NCBI GenBank assembly: GCA_963970005.1
Contig: CAXAMN010000003.1
Coordinates: 1,161,517 to 1,225,516 of the forward strand
DNA from: Durusdinium trenchii
Lineage: Eukaryota > Sar > Dinophyceae > Suessiales > Symbiodiniaceae
Direction of reading: 5' to 3'
DNA: 64,000 bases
This document shows positions 19,053 to 29,643 of this stretch, piece by piece. The notes beneath the pieces are model-generated. The model was not told the DNA's origin. It made no database searches and was given only the letters and a program-made list of their open reading frames with translations. Positions within the stretch are counted from its first letter, which is position 1. Each line of letters begins with the position of its first letter. The position numbers were made by a program, and so were the translations under genes.

Positions 19053-19250
19053 TTGCCACCTGCTCACTCAGGCGATCATTCATTTGACCGTCGTGACCGT
19101 CGCTCTCCGGACTGCCGCGGCCGCGACCGTCGCTCTCCAGACCGGTGCGACCGTCGCCGGGAGCGCGCTTCGACCGCTACGACCGGCGCATTCCGGAGGA
19201 TCGGCGGAGGCGGGGAGAACGAGAGTATGGTTTTGTTCTGCGTAAGCACA
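19053..19250 (+). CDS. Arg/Ser-rich exon (RS-like), possibly frameshifted
   Basis: The frame encodes FDRRDRRSPDCRGRDRRSPD then RCDRRRER. After RRRER the regular pattern continues only in another frame (RFDRYDRRIPEDRRRRGERE), as if a gc dinucleotide in gggagcgcgcttc were extra. RS-like repeats are typical of splicing or RNA-binding proteins. It is on the same strand and 1 kb upstream of the DUF1848 exons, so it could be their N-terminal extension or belong to another gene. Either an unrecognised splice, an indel in this allele, or an assembly error. Confidence 0.4.
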
Positions 19251-19657
19251 GCTTCTGGGAGGTTCTAGTGTGAATTTGGGTGCGAACGGGCATGTGAAGT
19301 TCAGTTGAGAGCGGTTCGACCAAATGCACTAAATCAAGGATCTCACAGTGCAGGGGGATAGACAGAGGATAGATTGCTCGCAGAGTTTCAGCTGTGAGCT
19401 ATGCTGCACCGCGATTTTAGAACCAAACGATTCGGTTGCAAAGCTGTCCGGCATGAGGGGTAATCAAGCAGAGAGGGTGTGGTGACATTGCGCCCATTTA
19501 TGAAGGTCACTTACAATAAGACGTCAAAGATGCTCACGACTCAATCTGTTCTCACGTGAGAAGAAAACAATTCATCACTCAAGTCATTAACTCATTCATA
19601 CTCATTCCAGATATCCAGGTTTTTGGGCTGCTCCGCATACAAAAGGGGAACACCTTG

Positions 19658-19934
19658 CAGTTCTGGCCGCGCACCTGGCACCTTCGGTCCAGGTTCGACG
19701 ACCGCCGCAGCCTGCCTCGCCGCCCGCGGAGCGACTCGCCGCGGCGCTTCCGCCAGCGTCAAGCGTGGGATGTGCCGCCCCCGAGCGTCGCTGCGGAAGC
19801 ACTCAGAGCGACGCTGCGGGTTCGCCCTCCGAACGTCTCCACATGGAAGTGGATGACACGTCTAAGCTGTTGGCTTCCAAGGGCCCATGCCAGAGAGTCT
19901 ATGTCAAGAGGGGGACGTGCTGGCCCTGGCCGGG
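19658..19934 (+). CDS. Exon with Arg/Ser/Pro-rich and acidic parts
   Basis: Bounded by acceptor caccttgcag and donor gtagtatc. The first half reads RFDDRRSLPRRPRSDSPRRF (RS-like) in one frame. The second half reads SERLHMEVDDTSKLLASKGP and QRVYVKRG in another, and both have coding character, so an extra splice or frameshift lies between. Probably upstream of the radical-SAM exons in the same transcript; unproven. Confidence 0.4.
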
Positions 19935-20039
19935 TAGTATCATATATGTCATGTATGTTTATATTTATATATATATATATATACTGTTTGGTGAGTCAGT
20001 GAGGGTGCACTTCTACAAGCGCTTGTCCTCCTCTTTGTC

Positions 20040-23000
20040 TTTGGGCGCCTAAGGACAAGCCTCGACGCTTCGGTATGAAAGTCATGGAGGAAGATCGCCA
20101 GGTGGCCGGGCGGAACCCTCCGCTGATCATCTCTTGCCCCTTGGCCTTTCCGCGGAGCTGCTGCGGTGTGTCATCATGAGTCATCTGACCATCAGCTGAG
20201 AAAAAAGCCTTTCCCCGGCATTTTTTTCAAACGCCCGTTCGTCGAGCTGTGAAGGCATCATGACCCCCTTTCTCCAGGTTCTCGACGAACTGATGTACCT
20301 TGGGGCTTCTTGCGACAATACCTCAATGGCTTTGAAGGCTGGCAGGGCTCCCGAGATCACAGCTCATGTTGGGTGTGTTGGTGTCTTTGCCTTCGTGGGT
20401 TGAAGAGGCTCAGGAGTTCTGAGTCGTGCAGAAGGCGCATTTCTCGTGATGTGACCTTCACCAGAAGGAGCCTCCAGCAGATCACTCCCCAACGTATTTT
20501 AGGAGTCAGACCGACAACGTAGATCAATCAAGGTAGACACAGGCAGAGAGCGATCTCCAATGCATTTCTCGGGTTATATATTAGTTGGATCATGTTGGAC
20601 ATTGGATATACTTAGTTAGTTATTAGTTACTTAGCCCTAGGAGTCCAACTTACGATTGATTTAACAAGCCTTCCACAGAACAACCAGGTCAACCGTTCTT
20701 TTAATTGTCTTGGAAGGCCAGAGGTTATACAATGGTTGTCGCGAATTCCAGCACCCTGCTCCGCAGATGGCTTCATGTACATTGCTTCTGGTCCTCGGAA
20801 GAACCCGATTGTGCGGGCGGTGTGCGTGCAGCCATACAATCCTCAGACTGGCAAGGGGGTGATGTGTATCAGTTGGTGGTCCAAGAATTACAAGAGTCTT
20901 GGCTGAAGGAGGCAGCATGCTGAGCATGCTGGATGTATTTTGCCAGGTTCTGTGTCATTGCCGTATTGAGTTTGGCCTGAAACTTGTTCACAACCATCCC
21001 TCACCATGTGCCACTCCTTGAGGAAGTGGATTGCTGCGTGGCAAAAGCCCGACAGTGTCTTGCATCGCCACTTGGAGGGACTAAATGGCCCAGATTGGTG
21101 TGCAAAGAGGTCAGATTGGTGTGCCCATGAGATCCCATGAGAATTGAGAATTCTGCACATGTGGCTTACAAATGCGACTGCTTCCTCATGTCATCCATCC
21201 AATCTGGCAATGCTCACATTCTTGTCACAAGTCTTGCGGGGCAGAGATCAGATTCCACAGTCGGAGGTCATCATGATTGTTCTTCAATTCTTTTCACTCA
21301 GCGCATCCGTGTTCATGGTCACCGTCCGAACATCCGTAAGGGGGCCCTCTTTCCCATCCTCATCCTCGTAGAGCCTAGTCTCGGGCCGCCATCGGTGAGC
21401 GAGTCGCTACCGTCACCTGAAGCATGTTGCACCCGGTCCAGTGCATTGAAACACCGGAAAACCCTTCCCCACGGTCGACTCTTGGGGCGGAAACACATGG
21501 AAACACCAGGCTACCCGGTGCATCTCTTCAATTACACGATCAACTCAGAGAATTTGGCACTGGAGCCTGGTGTGGATACCAGCTTGACAGTGCCTTAGCT
21601 TGACAGTGCAGCCTGACTCGTGGGACCTTCCGCATGGGTCCAGAGCCACCCCACGGGTGCTTCCTGTGTGCAAAGGTCAAACAGGGTCAAACGGGTCAAG
21701 CACGGGAAGCTTCATCATCGGCCATCGGCTTCATCAATGACCGTCGTAGAAACAAGAGCTCCTCAGATTCCTAGATGTTATATCAACTTGCTATCTAGAT
21801 CTCGACAGGACGTAACAGCTCCTGTTCAACTTCTATTCTTCACGTCCTCCCCTGAAACAGGCCTGAAACAGGGGTCCTGTTTTGGGGTGCCACGAACCCT
21901 CCACGTGGCCGCCCCGCCGAGGAACGCTTGGGGCAGCTGACCTTCCTCGTCCAGACCTTCGGAGCTCATGCCGTGTCACCGCGCTTCGATCCCATCGTCC
22001 ACTACCGGAACATCGTGGGGGGGGCCGATCATGGACAACACCAAGGACTTTGAGGTCGGAATTCGACTTCTGGGGAGGAAGGGGGCAAGGACTTCGAGGT
22101 CGGAATTCAGAATGGAATGGGGAGGAGGGGGGGAGGAAGGGGGCAAGTGGGGGTGGTCAGTGGTCTGCTCATTCGGGTTCAGTGCGGGCAAAAAAACCAG
22201 GAAAAGAGCCATGATTTAAAGGAAAGGACCAGGTGGATCAGTCAGCAAGACCAAGCTACATCAGAAGAGGTTCGATTCATCAAGCCAACTTCCAGCCAGT
22301 CTACCCCTCATACAGTAGCGACTAGATCTGACATGATATGACTATAATGACTCTCTCTCTCTCTATAATATATTTATATATGTGTACATAATTCATGCTG
22401 GAGTTTGGGGTGAAGGGCTGCTTGTTGAAATCCCTTTATGCATTGTTCAGTCCAACCTGAGTCCCATAAGTGGCATCTGTCAGCCAGTCCAGGTGGTGGT
22501 GCGGCATATTGGAAGCTTGGGCGTCGATCACGTGGTCTTCAGCTTTTGCCAGGCCTATCCCAAATCCGTCCGAAACATGCGAGCTCAAGGCTTAGAGCCC
22601 CTCAGCTTGAAGCAGATGTTTTGGCTTGCAGAGCAGGTCATCAGATTGACTCATGCAAGATGTTGGAGCACATTTGCACCCTGACATTTGCAGATGTTGG
22701 GCCCTGCCCCCCCACAGTAACAGTCGTAAAGGGTCAGGGCCCTTAAACCATACCCCCAAAAACAACAATCATATTCAAAGTCATTAAAGGAAATTTGATT
22801 GTAATTTCTGGTCTAGGAAACGCAAAATGATTGGAGTAGTGGGCGGGTTAACTCAAAAAGAACACAAATCTCAACATAATTGCAAACCAACAACAACCAG
22901 TATCATCCCAATCCCTTCACTAATTTGTCAATCTCAAGTGGCAATTCAAAGAATGATTGATACTTAACCACAAGATTAATCTCTTGTTCATGCAGACTGA

Positions 23001-26000
23001 CAGGTGGTGGACCGGTAGACCGTCAACAACTTAGTGGGTCGAAGTATACCATACAGTCCACCTTTCACCACTGTAGGTGACCGTATATGATGTTCTGTTC
23101 GATATTTTAAATTATATTATAGTATATAATTTCATAATAAATTTAATAGTTCAACACTCCATAAGCATATTCATATTCTCATATTTTGACCATAACATAT
23201 ATCGTATCTACATAATTACAAAATATGAAACGACGATATGTCCATAAAAAGATATGATATGATATGATATGATGGCTCAAGACTGGAACGGTAGCAGGTG
23301 GCCAGGATTGCGTGCTGTCACAGCCAAAGGAAAGAGGAAAGAAAGAAAGGAAGGGAGATTGTGATTACACTGGGAGCAGGATGAGAGCCAAGTCCAAATT
23401 GGCTCTGGCTCCCTGCTCCACCCCCTGGCTTCCGGCTCCCCACCCATCGCTCCCGGCTCCCCACCTTGTCGCTCCCGGCTCCCCACCCCAAATTTTCAAA
23501 AAAATTGCCCAAATCCCCGTGTTTTTTTGTGCTTTTTTTTGTGGCTGTCTTCCGCCCTGGACCACAAATCATACCACAAAAAAAAAGCACAAATCATATC
23601 ACAAAAAAAAGCACCAAAAAAACCACAAGTCATACCACAAAAAAAGCACAAAAAAATCACAAGTCACATCACAAAAAAGAGCACCAAAGAAACACCACAA
23701 GTCATACCACAAAAAAAGCACAAAAAAATAACAAATCACATCACAAAAAAAGCACCAAAAAACCACAAGTCATACCACAAAAAAAGCACAAAAAACACCA
23801 CACGTCATACCACAAAAAGCACAAAAAATCACAAATCATATCACAAAAAAGAGCACAAAAAAGACCACAAGTCATACCACAAAAAAAAGCACACAAAATC
23901 ACAAAAAAGATCACAAGCAAACACAAGTCATACCACCAAAAGCACAAAAAAACACAAGTCATACCACAAAAAAACCACATTTAAAAAAACACAAATCAGA
24001 CCACAAAAGTCATAAAATCAATGCACATGGCCTTGTCTCGTGCCACCCACCTTTGATTTTCTATTCAAAAAACCAGAACTCATACCACAAAAAAAGCACA
24101 ACAAAACCACAAGTCATACCACAAAAAAAAGCACACATCATATCACAAAAAAGAGCACCAAAAAAAACACAAGTCACACCACAACAAACAGCACAAAAAA
24201 AACACAAGTCATACCACAAAAAAAAACACAAAAAATCACAACTCACATCACAAAAAAACCACAAGTCATACCACAAAAAAAAAGAAGCACAAATCAGACC
24301 ACACAAAACACAAAAAAATCCACAAAATTGTGGTGGGTTTTGTGCATTTTGTTTGTGTTTTTTTTTGTGCCTTTTTTTGTGGCTTTGCTCCTTTTTCATT
24401 TTCCTTTTAAAGTAGCGGGCCTCCAGTTTTCTTTTGTTTTAAAGGGCAGCCCCCCCCCCGGGCCTGGAACACCGGGGCCGCCCACAGTTCCGGCGGCCTG
24501 CCCGGCCTCTCCCTCCCCTTCTACCAGGCCTGCCAGAGCCCAGCTCTGCCCAGCTCATTTTCTCTGGCAGCAGCTCATTTTCTTTTCTCCGGGCGCTACC
24601 ATCAGCTAATCTGTCAGGCGGACAAGTGTAATCATCCGGCCAAGAGCATGTGAATTGCCGGTCCTCTCCTGGAGCCTATTGGGCCACGAATTGATAGAAG
24701 CCCAGGAGGTCCAAGTTGATGACAGCGAGCTGGAACGGTTTGAGCCGTTGACTGTTTGACAGTTCGTCTCTGTGGCTTACTTCGCAAACGTACAAACATT
24801 TTGGGGTATATATATAAGTATATATTTTTTTATATATAATATATATATATATTCAGTATATTCAATATGTATATATAATAAATAAATAGACATGCGTATA
24901 TTATATACTGTATGTATATATTATATACTTACGTATATACTTATTATATAAATATTATGCTTATGACGCCAGACAAACGCACGCGTCACACACACATGAT
25001 TAATGTAGCCAGCGTTAGAAAGGGCAAATGAAAGTCATCCTAATGCCAACTATGGCCAAATTGCTGTGTTTTTTTGTGGTATGATTTGTGGTCACTGTTA
25101 CTGTGCCGGGGCAAAGCCCAATGCAGATGGCAGTTTTACAATGTGATTTTCGGATGCTTCTCCTGTCTGCCCAGGTTGGTGCAGTTGTCCCGTGCCGAGC
25201 AGTGCGCGGTCTTGGACAAATTGATGCCCGTGGCTCACCGCTATGGTGTTCAGATGCGCTGTTGTGGAGACAAGGGCCTCGTGGGGTATCCAATTACTCA
25301 GAGTCACTTGGAAGCGACGCGGAGGTCGCGCGTGGTTGGGAGGATGGTGGGAGGATGTTGGCAGGTCTGGAAGGAAGGCTAGGATGGCTAGGAGATGCTA
25401 GGAGCAGCAGCTCTGTTTCAGATCCCGGACAAGGCAAAAGGTGCAAAAGGTGCGCCAGGTGTTTTCAATGGCAATGTTTGTCATTGAGGGAGTTTCAACG
25501 TGCCCCTGAAAGCTGCAGGCGAAACGGAAGGCGCCCTGGCAGCTGCACAACGCGAAGAGCAGAGGATGCACAGTGCCAACTGTCCGGTGATTGGTCAATC
25601 AAGGTGTGTGGATGCCCGCCTCGCAGACCGCATTGCACGAGAAAAAGGGCTCAATGCGCCTTGAAAAAAATGACTGGAGCTTTTTTCTCGTTTGGGGTTC
25701 GGTTGGCCGCCATGAAAACGGTTCGGGTGAGTGATCACTTAAAACGCTATTTACAGCGCTTTCCCTGTCCAAGTCCATGCATTTGTGCCTTTGAACGGCG
25801 AAGAAAACGGCACAGACCGTCGTCGTTCTCGCCTCCGACGCTCGACTGAACGACTGTCGCCCCGAGACGAACCGAGGTGTTCATGTCGTTGGCCAAGGAT
25901 CTCAGACAGAGGAAGGATTGTGAATGCACTCGATCCACCGATATCGGTCAGTACACGCTCCAATGCCCCCATGGCTGCGTTTATTGTTATGCCAATCCAC

Positions 26001-26340
26001 TGACCCGGAGAAAGGGCCAGGCTGAGCCGTCACAGGTGACGAACCAGGCTCCTGTGGTCTCTCACCAGCAGCTGCCACCACAGATGCCGCCTCACCTGCC
26101 ACCTCATATGCCTCAACCTCACATGCCACATGCTGGGTACATGGCACCAAACTATATGCCAGGATTGCCGGGAATGAATGGAGTGATGGCAGGAATGCCA
26201 ATGCCAATGATGCAAATGCAGCAGCATGCGGCACCAACAGATCCCTTAGCCGGAGGATTGCCACCACATGCAGCGGTCCCACCCCCTCCACCATTGCCTC
26301 AACCCGGAGCCAATGCCTCCGATCTTTTGATGCATGCACT
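20040..26340 (+). CDS. DUF1848-type radical-SAM protein gene (overall span)
   Basis: At least eight plus-strand exons match, in collinear order, the bacterial/archaeal DUF1848 family: PPLIIS (N-terminal strand), VQPYNPQTG...CISWWSKNY, HLFNYTINSENLALEPGV, ERLGQLTFLVQTFG...RFDPIVHYRN, HIGSLGVDHVVFSFCQAYPK, LMPVAHRYGVQMRCCGDKGL, VIGQSRCVDARLADRI and CECTRSTDIGQYTL..CPHGCVYCYANP. The last holds CX3CX2C, the radical-SAM 4Fe-4S signature, at the C-terminal side as is usual for this family. The substrate is unknown even in bacteria. Oddities: a 2.5 kb repeat-filled intron, Arg/Ser-rich exons upstream and a Pro/Met/His-rich tail. A prokaryote-to-dinoflagellate origin is plausible but untested. Confidence 0.8.
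20045..20142 (+). CDS. DUF1848 gene exon, N-terminal strand (PPLIIS)
   Basis: Encodes KDKPRRFGMKVMEEDRQVAG then RNPPLIIS. In DUF1848 proteins the first strand is a PxIISASR..DIP segment; the frame leaves that pattern right after IIS, so a donor is expected near ctcttgcc. Limits are approximate. Confidence 0.45.
20694..20900 (+). CDS. DUF1848 gene exon (CISWWSKNY)
   Basis: Encodes PCSADGFMYIASGPRKNPIV, then RAVCVQPYNPQTG and GVMCISWWSKNYKSLG. The NP(F/Y)N...V..ISWWSKNY block is characteristic of DUF1848 N-terminal halves. The left edge is taken at the acceptor-like cttggaag; the frame reaches TGA at 20898-20900, so the donor lies at or just before it. Confidence 0.7.
21500..21580 (+). CDS. 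DUF1848 gene exon (FNYTINSEN...LEPGV)
   Basis: Encodes PVHLFNYTINSENLALEPGV. DUF1848 proteins have an H.FNFTIN....LEP.V segment at this place. Short exon between accag-type acceptor and a donor near gtgtgg. The upstream open frame (to about 21137) is not convincing. Confidence 0.65.
21875..22025 (+). CDS. DUF1848 gene exon (RFDPIVHY)
   Basis: Encodes AEERLGQLTFLVQTFGAHAV and SPRFDPIVHYRNIVGG. The LxFLVxTFGxxxVxxRFDPIV block is the family core strand-helix-strand. Downstream, poly-G sequence (gggggggccg) and a Gly/Arg-rich open frame are intron. Confidence 0.75.
22451..22636 (+). CDS. DUF1848 gene exon (VVFSFCQAYPK)
   Basis: Bounded by acceptor cattgttcag and donor at gagcag|gtcatc. Encodes ICQPVQVVVRHIGSLGVDHV, VFSFCQAYPKSVRNMRAQGL and SLKQMFWLAEQ. 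HV.FSF.Q.Y.K...NM...GL is a conserved family block. Confidence 0.78.
22640..23560. other. Intron with AT-rich and ctcccggctccccacc repeats
   Basis: Contains AT-rich palindromic sequence around 23095-23275, including five gatat steps at the end, and at 23400-23490 four degenerate copies of cggctccccacc. No coding sequence is supported. Confidence 0.6.
23519..24400 (+). repeat. A-rich minisatellite (acaagtcataccac + A-run + gcac) with inverted arms
   Basis: From 23562 to about 24315 there are well over ten imperfect units of about 30-65 bp, each containing cacaagtcataccacaaaa and an A-run followed by gcac. Both flanks carry the opposite strand of the same words (ttttttgtgcttttttttgt at 23523 onward; tttttttgtgcctttttttg at 24345 onward), so a long imperfect hairpin is possible. 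A further inverted fragment (tttttgtggtatgatttgtg) is near 25069. Lys/His/Thr-rich open frames across it are repeat translations. Confidence 0.9.
24400..25170. other. Rest of the DUF1848 intron: poly-C patch and TA-rich stretch
   Basis: gcagcccccccccccgggcc near 24445, Pro/Ala-coding GC-rich sequence to 24600, then about 150 bp of nearly pure A/T (24800-24960). No gene supported. Confidence 0.6.
25175..25285 (+). CDS. DUF1848 gene exon (MRCCGDKG)
   Basis: Acceptor ctgcccag, donor at gtggg|gtatcc. Encodes VQLSRAEQCAVLDKLMPVAH and RYGVQMRCCGDKGLVG. The A..YG..L..CCE...L pattern precedes the Cys motif in DUF1848 proteins. The Cys pair may take part in metal binding (inference). Confidence 0.75.
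25500..25680 (+). CDS. DUF1848 gene exon (SRCVDARLADRI)
   Basis: Encodes VPLKAAGETEGALAAAQREE, SANCPVIGQSRCVDARLADR and IAREKGSMRLEKN. The CIDA.L..R. word is conserved in the family just before the C-terminal Cys cluster. A longer competing frame on the same strand is basic and repetitive, and is rejected. Limits are approximate. Confidence 0.55.
25897..26340 (+). CDS. DUF1848 gene C-terminal exon: CX3CX2C cluster plus Pro/Met/His-rich tail
   Basis: After acceptor ttggccaag it encodes DLRQRKDCECTRSTDIGQYT, LQCPHGCVYCYANPLTRR and GQAEPSQ. CPHGCVYC is CX3CX2C, the iron-sulfur ligand set of radical-SAM enzymes; DIG.Y..CPHGC.YCYAN is diagnostic for DUF1848. Beyond it the frame stays open through a low-complexity tail rich in Pro, Met, His and Gln (HMPQPHMPHAGYMAPNYMPG, PMPMMQMQQHAAP, PPPPPLPQPG), atypical for bacterial members. 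A gtgacg right after ccgtcacag could split this into two exons. Poly-T/poly-G sequence from about 26365 is outside the gene. Confidence 0.75.
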
Positions 26341-26364
26341 TTGGAGGCGAACATTGTTCAGCAC

Positions 26365-27570
26365 GTTCTTCTTTTTTTTGTATTTTTTTTGGGGGGGAGG
26401 CCTGGGGGGGGGGGAGGAAAAGGCCTCGCTCTTCATTTGTTCCCCTTCCTGGGGAGTCGCTGCCTGGTGCTGCCCCTTCCGCATCGCCACACATGATCTA
26501 AGGCCCAAAAGCTCAACTGGCCTGCCGGACTGATGACATATGCATCAGTGGAACAGGGAGACTTGCCTGCAACTTGCAGTGAAATACACACCTCAGACCC
26601 CATGGTACTTGGATTAGTTTCCGCTGGTAGGGCCTAGTAGGGTTCTGTTTGCCCAGCTTCTGACTTCACTCCGCGATGCGACTTCACACGAAGGAGAGGT
26701 GCTTGCAAAGATGGGACTGTGCCAGTCCAGACAGTGAGCCGGGCATGAGAGAGGGGCACCAAACTGCCGCTCAATGTCCCTGACATGCTGGAAAGTTTCA
26801 AGTTGTTCCAATAAATTGACTAGGTTGGTCCAGAAACTGGGCGTCCTTTCTAAAAATCAAGGACACATCCACTGCTCTTTGGCGAAAGATGCGTGCTAAA
26901 GATCGTGTGGGCCAGCTATCAAGATTATCAAGTTTTATGGGGGCAGGTAGTAGCAGGTTTTCAAGACACATCTGGCCCGAACCTGGTCTGTTCAGACATG
27001 GAACTCGGCCTGCACAAGTGGAAGGGTGTCGCACAGAGAGGCATTCCGTGCTGTGTGGGCCTTGGCATGCCTGTCCGTTGGGCCAATTGGCCACAGCCAA
27101 GAGGGGAGCATCTTCCACAAATTGAACCAAAGAACTGAAAGCAAAAAGCGAGCACCAGAGTACTGAGTACTGAAGAGATCCAGATCCAAACCCTGAACCT
27201 GCATATCGACCGCATGCGACCGCACGGACCAACCCAACCCAAATCCAACAAACCGACAGCTGTCCCAGATTTGACCACCAACCCGGAACCCGATGAGTTC
27301 TGCGGTCCCTGTTTGGCTGGTTGAATTCGCTTACCTTGGATGTTTAAATAGTGCCATGATGATGCCTCTTGCCTGAATGGAATCATGCCAAGAGTCATGG
27401 GTGGAACATGGAACACCTGAATTGAACAAACGAGATTCGGAGGAGTTTCAGGCAACTGGTGGCCTAAACGTGTCATCTCATTCTACGTGAATCGCCTACA
27501 TTCGCTTACCCGAAGCAAAAGATGGAGCGGTCTTGAGAAGTGGCTGACAGCGTGGTGAAAAGAGGGGAAC
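26365..27570. other. Poly-T/poly-G patch and mostly non-coding sequence
   Basis: tttttttt and ggggggg runs at 26370-26430, then sequence with only weak exon candidates (for instance a plus-strand frame with VVAGFQDTSGPNLVCSDMEL at about 26940-27020). Nothing here can be supported firmly. Confidence 0.35.
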
Positions 27571-27589
27571 ACCATGTGGGTGCATGATT

Positions 27590-27800
27590 TTTGGCCTCTT
27601 TCAGAGGTTTTGCCATCCCATGTCGTTCGACTCATCCAGATTCAAAGAAAGGTCTCAAGGCTTTTGACTCCGCTCCTTTTGTTCGTCCACCCCGTTGGGA
27701 CCCACCGATCCCCATCGGCCTATCTCTTTTCGGCCAAGGTGGCGACCTGTGCCGCGGCGCTTCAGTCCGAAGAGCTCTCGTTTGATCCAGGTGAGCTGAA
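27590..27800 (+). CDS. Exon candidate, unknown
   Basis: Two plus-strand frames both look codable: one with AYLFSAKVATCAAALQSEEL ending SFDP just before a GTGAGC donor, the other with PPRWDPPIPIGLSLFGQGG. The donor favours the first. A GC-rich degenerate repeat (ggcaggcgtagtggcaggcg, then caagcgcaagcg) follows at 27850-27930. Confidence 0.3.
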
Positions 27801-28002
27801 ACGCCCGACGCGCGCGCGAACGGAGTGTCTGGTACCTGGGGGTACCGTAGTGGCAGGCGAGTTGGCAGGCGTAGTGGCAGGCGTAGTGGGGGGAGAGCAA
27901 CCGCAAGCGCAAGCGCAAGCTGACCGCAAGCGCATGGTCGGCTGGGGGAAGTTCGGTGTTGGGTTTCGGTGCACCCGACGTGACTAGAGGGGGCGGGACG
28001 TG

Positions 28003-28320
28003 TCGTTTTGGCGGATTCCTCCGCCTGGGAGGCTTGCAGCCTGCCTTGGAATTCATGTGTTGCATGGGCCGGCCACTTGGCAGCCCGTTCAGAGCTGGAA
28101 GCTTTCCAGCAGCTTGAGCACGACTGTGCTTGCATAGCCGTAGCGGATCTAGGCACCATTCGGAATGGTGGAACAGCTTCTGTGTTGCACAATGAGACGT
28201 TCATACAAGGGCTGTATACGGGATCACTTCGGTTGACCCAGGAACGGATGCGCAAGACAACCAAATCAACGAATGAAGGAGAGTCCCTGACTGAACTCGT
28301 GCCTGAACCCGTGACTCCGT
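28003..28320 (+). CDS. Exon candidate, unknown
   Basis: A plus-strand frame with SELEAFQQLEHDCACIAVAD, LGTIRNGGTASVLHN and a polar tail ending at a TAA. Amino-acid composition is even and globular for the first two thirds. No family recognised. Confidence 0.35.
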
Positions 28321-28483
28321 AACTCCATGGCTGAGTGAATCAGCTCAGCACCTGTCATCAGCCAAGTCCTGAAACAGTCACAAGTCGGTCTGCTCCAACC
28401 TCGCCCAGGACGACTGGCGAGGTCTTCAGGCAGATTCTTTCGGAGCTCCCTTCTTTGCTGGCTTGGGCCTCACATTCTACTAT

Positions 28484-28561
28484 GGAACAAGAAGCTACTA
28501 GGGGCTCCTGGCCTTACTAGGAGCAAGGACGCTACTAGGGGCTCCTGGCATCGCTACTAGG
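28484..28561 (+). repeat. Dispersed GCTACTAG-type repeat, copy 1
   Basis: Holds gaacaagaagctactagggg, ggctcctgg, a second gctactaggggctcctggca and tcgctactag. Related copies are at 45451-45560 (minus), 63131-63186 and 63936-63975. CTAG-centred palindromes recur inside each copy. Confidence 0.75.
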
Positions 28562-28598
28562 TGCATTCTTGAGCCTCACTCATCAAACTTGCCTGCAG

Positions 28599-28691
28599 AT
28601 TTTGCCGCAGCTTGGCGTGATAGCCATGGAGCCACGCCCCATAGCTGAGGCACAGGAGTTCAAACGTGGCCTGCCAGCTGCAGTGGAGAAG
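28599..28691 (+). CDS. 31-codon exon with good splice sites, unknown
   Basis: Acceptor aacttgcctgcag and donor gagaag|gtgagc bracket exactly 93 bp, in frame as ILPQLGVIAMEPRPIAEAQE plus a short continuation ending AAVEK. Both sites are close to consensus. The gene it belongs to is not recognised. The plus orientation agrees with neighbouring exons. Confidence 0.5.
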
Positions 28692-29479
28692 GTGAGCTGA
28701 ACTTGTGCAGAAGCAAATCTTTTGAGACCTTTGGAGAGGAGGCATGGAAAGTCCAACTGCTAGGACTGACTAAATGGCGACTAGGACTGTTATGCGATGC
28801 TTGTCTACCTTAGGTAGGCTCAAGTCAAGTGCAATGTTTTTCTAACATCGTGACGTCCCTCACATGCTAGCTATGACACATGCTAGCTGCTAGCTATTAA
28901 CATGCAGGGTGAAGTTGACCATGTGCCGATTACCATTCTCTGACGTGATTTTTTTCGTGGCTCCTGTGGCATGCATTGTGTGTGCACTGGGCCGAGGTGT
29001 TGCGGCACATGCAATTTCACGCCGCATCTCCAAAGGCAGGGATCGAAGATCGTTGGGCGTTCGTCTCATCGATCCAACTCCACCATCTTGCGCAGGGCGA
29101 TTGAATCGGGTGTTTTTCGCGTTTTTTTCCCCCTCTTCGACCACACCCATAGAGTCTACACCTGGCGGAATGCATGCAGTCTGCAGTCTGAGGTGTTGCC
29201 ACGTGCTGTCTGCGGGCTGTTTTGGAGCCTTCTTGGGACCCATGACACTGTGCACATTTACTTTTAGACATTTTTAGACGGTTCTGCTGGAGGTGGCTGT
29301 GGTGATTTTGAACGTTCTACATCGCTTGAATGAGCCGAGTGCCGCACGTCTGCAAGACTCAGCCATTGTTGCATGTTGCAGTACTTGCCTTCTCCCAAAG
29401 CTGGGATGGCCAAGTTGCTCAGAGATCACGAACAACCACCTCTGGGCCGCTGAAGCCACCGCCACACAGCCACCGAGGG

Positions 29480-29643
29480 TTTGAAGCCGAGGCTGAGAAG
29501 TTTCGATCGTGCTTTAGCGACTTGCTGAAGGACCTGGAGGAGAAGGCATGGGGCACACGTGCCGGGTACAGCCTGCGGGTCGGTGCCTTTGGAAAGCAGT
29601 CCCAGTCCCTCCAAAGCAACCATGGGCACATTAGAACGATGTA
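29480..29643 (+). CDS. Exon candidate, helical, unknown
   Basis: Encodes GFEAEAEKFRSCFSDLLKDL, EEKAWGTRAGYSLRVGAFG and a polar end, closing at TAA (29642-29644). Charged and probably helical in the first half. Lower confidence because the start is not defined by a clear acceptor. Confidence 0.35.

Noticed and set aside
23312..24609. Lys/His/Thr-rich open frames up to 189 codons
   Set aside because: They follow the A-rich minisatellite exactly; no composition or boundary of a real exon.
25088..25849. 253-codon plus-strand frame over the DUF1848 3' exons
   Set aside because: It passes through introns; the family matches (MRCCGDKG, SRCVDARL) are in other frames bounded by splice sites.
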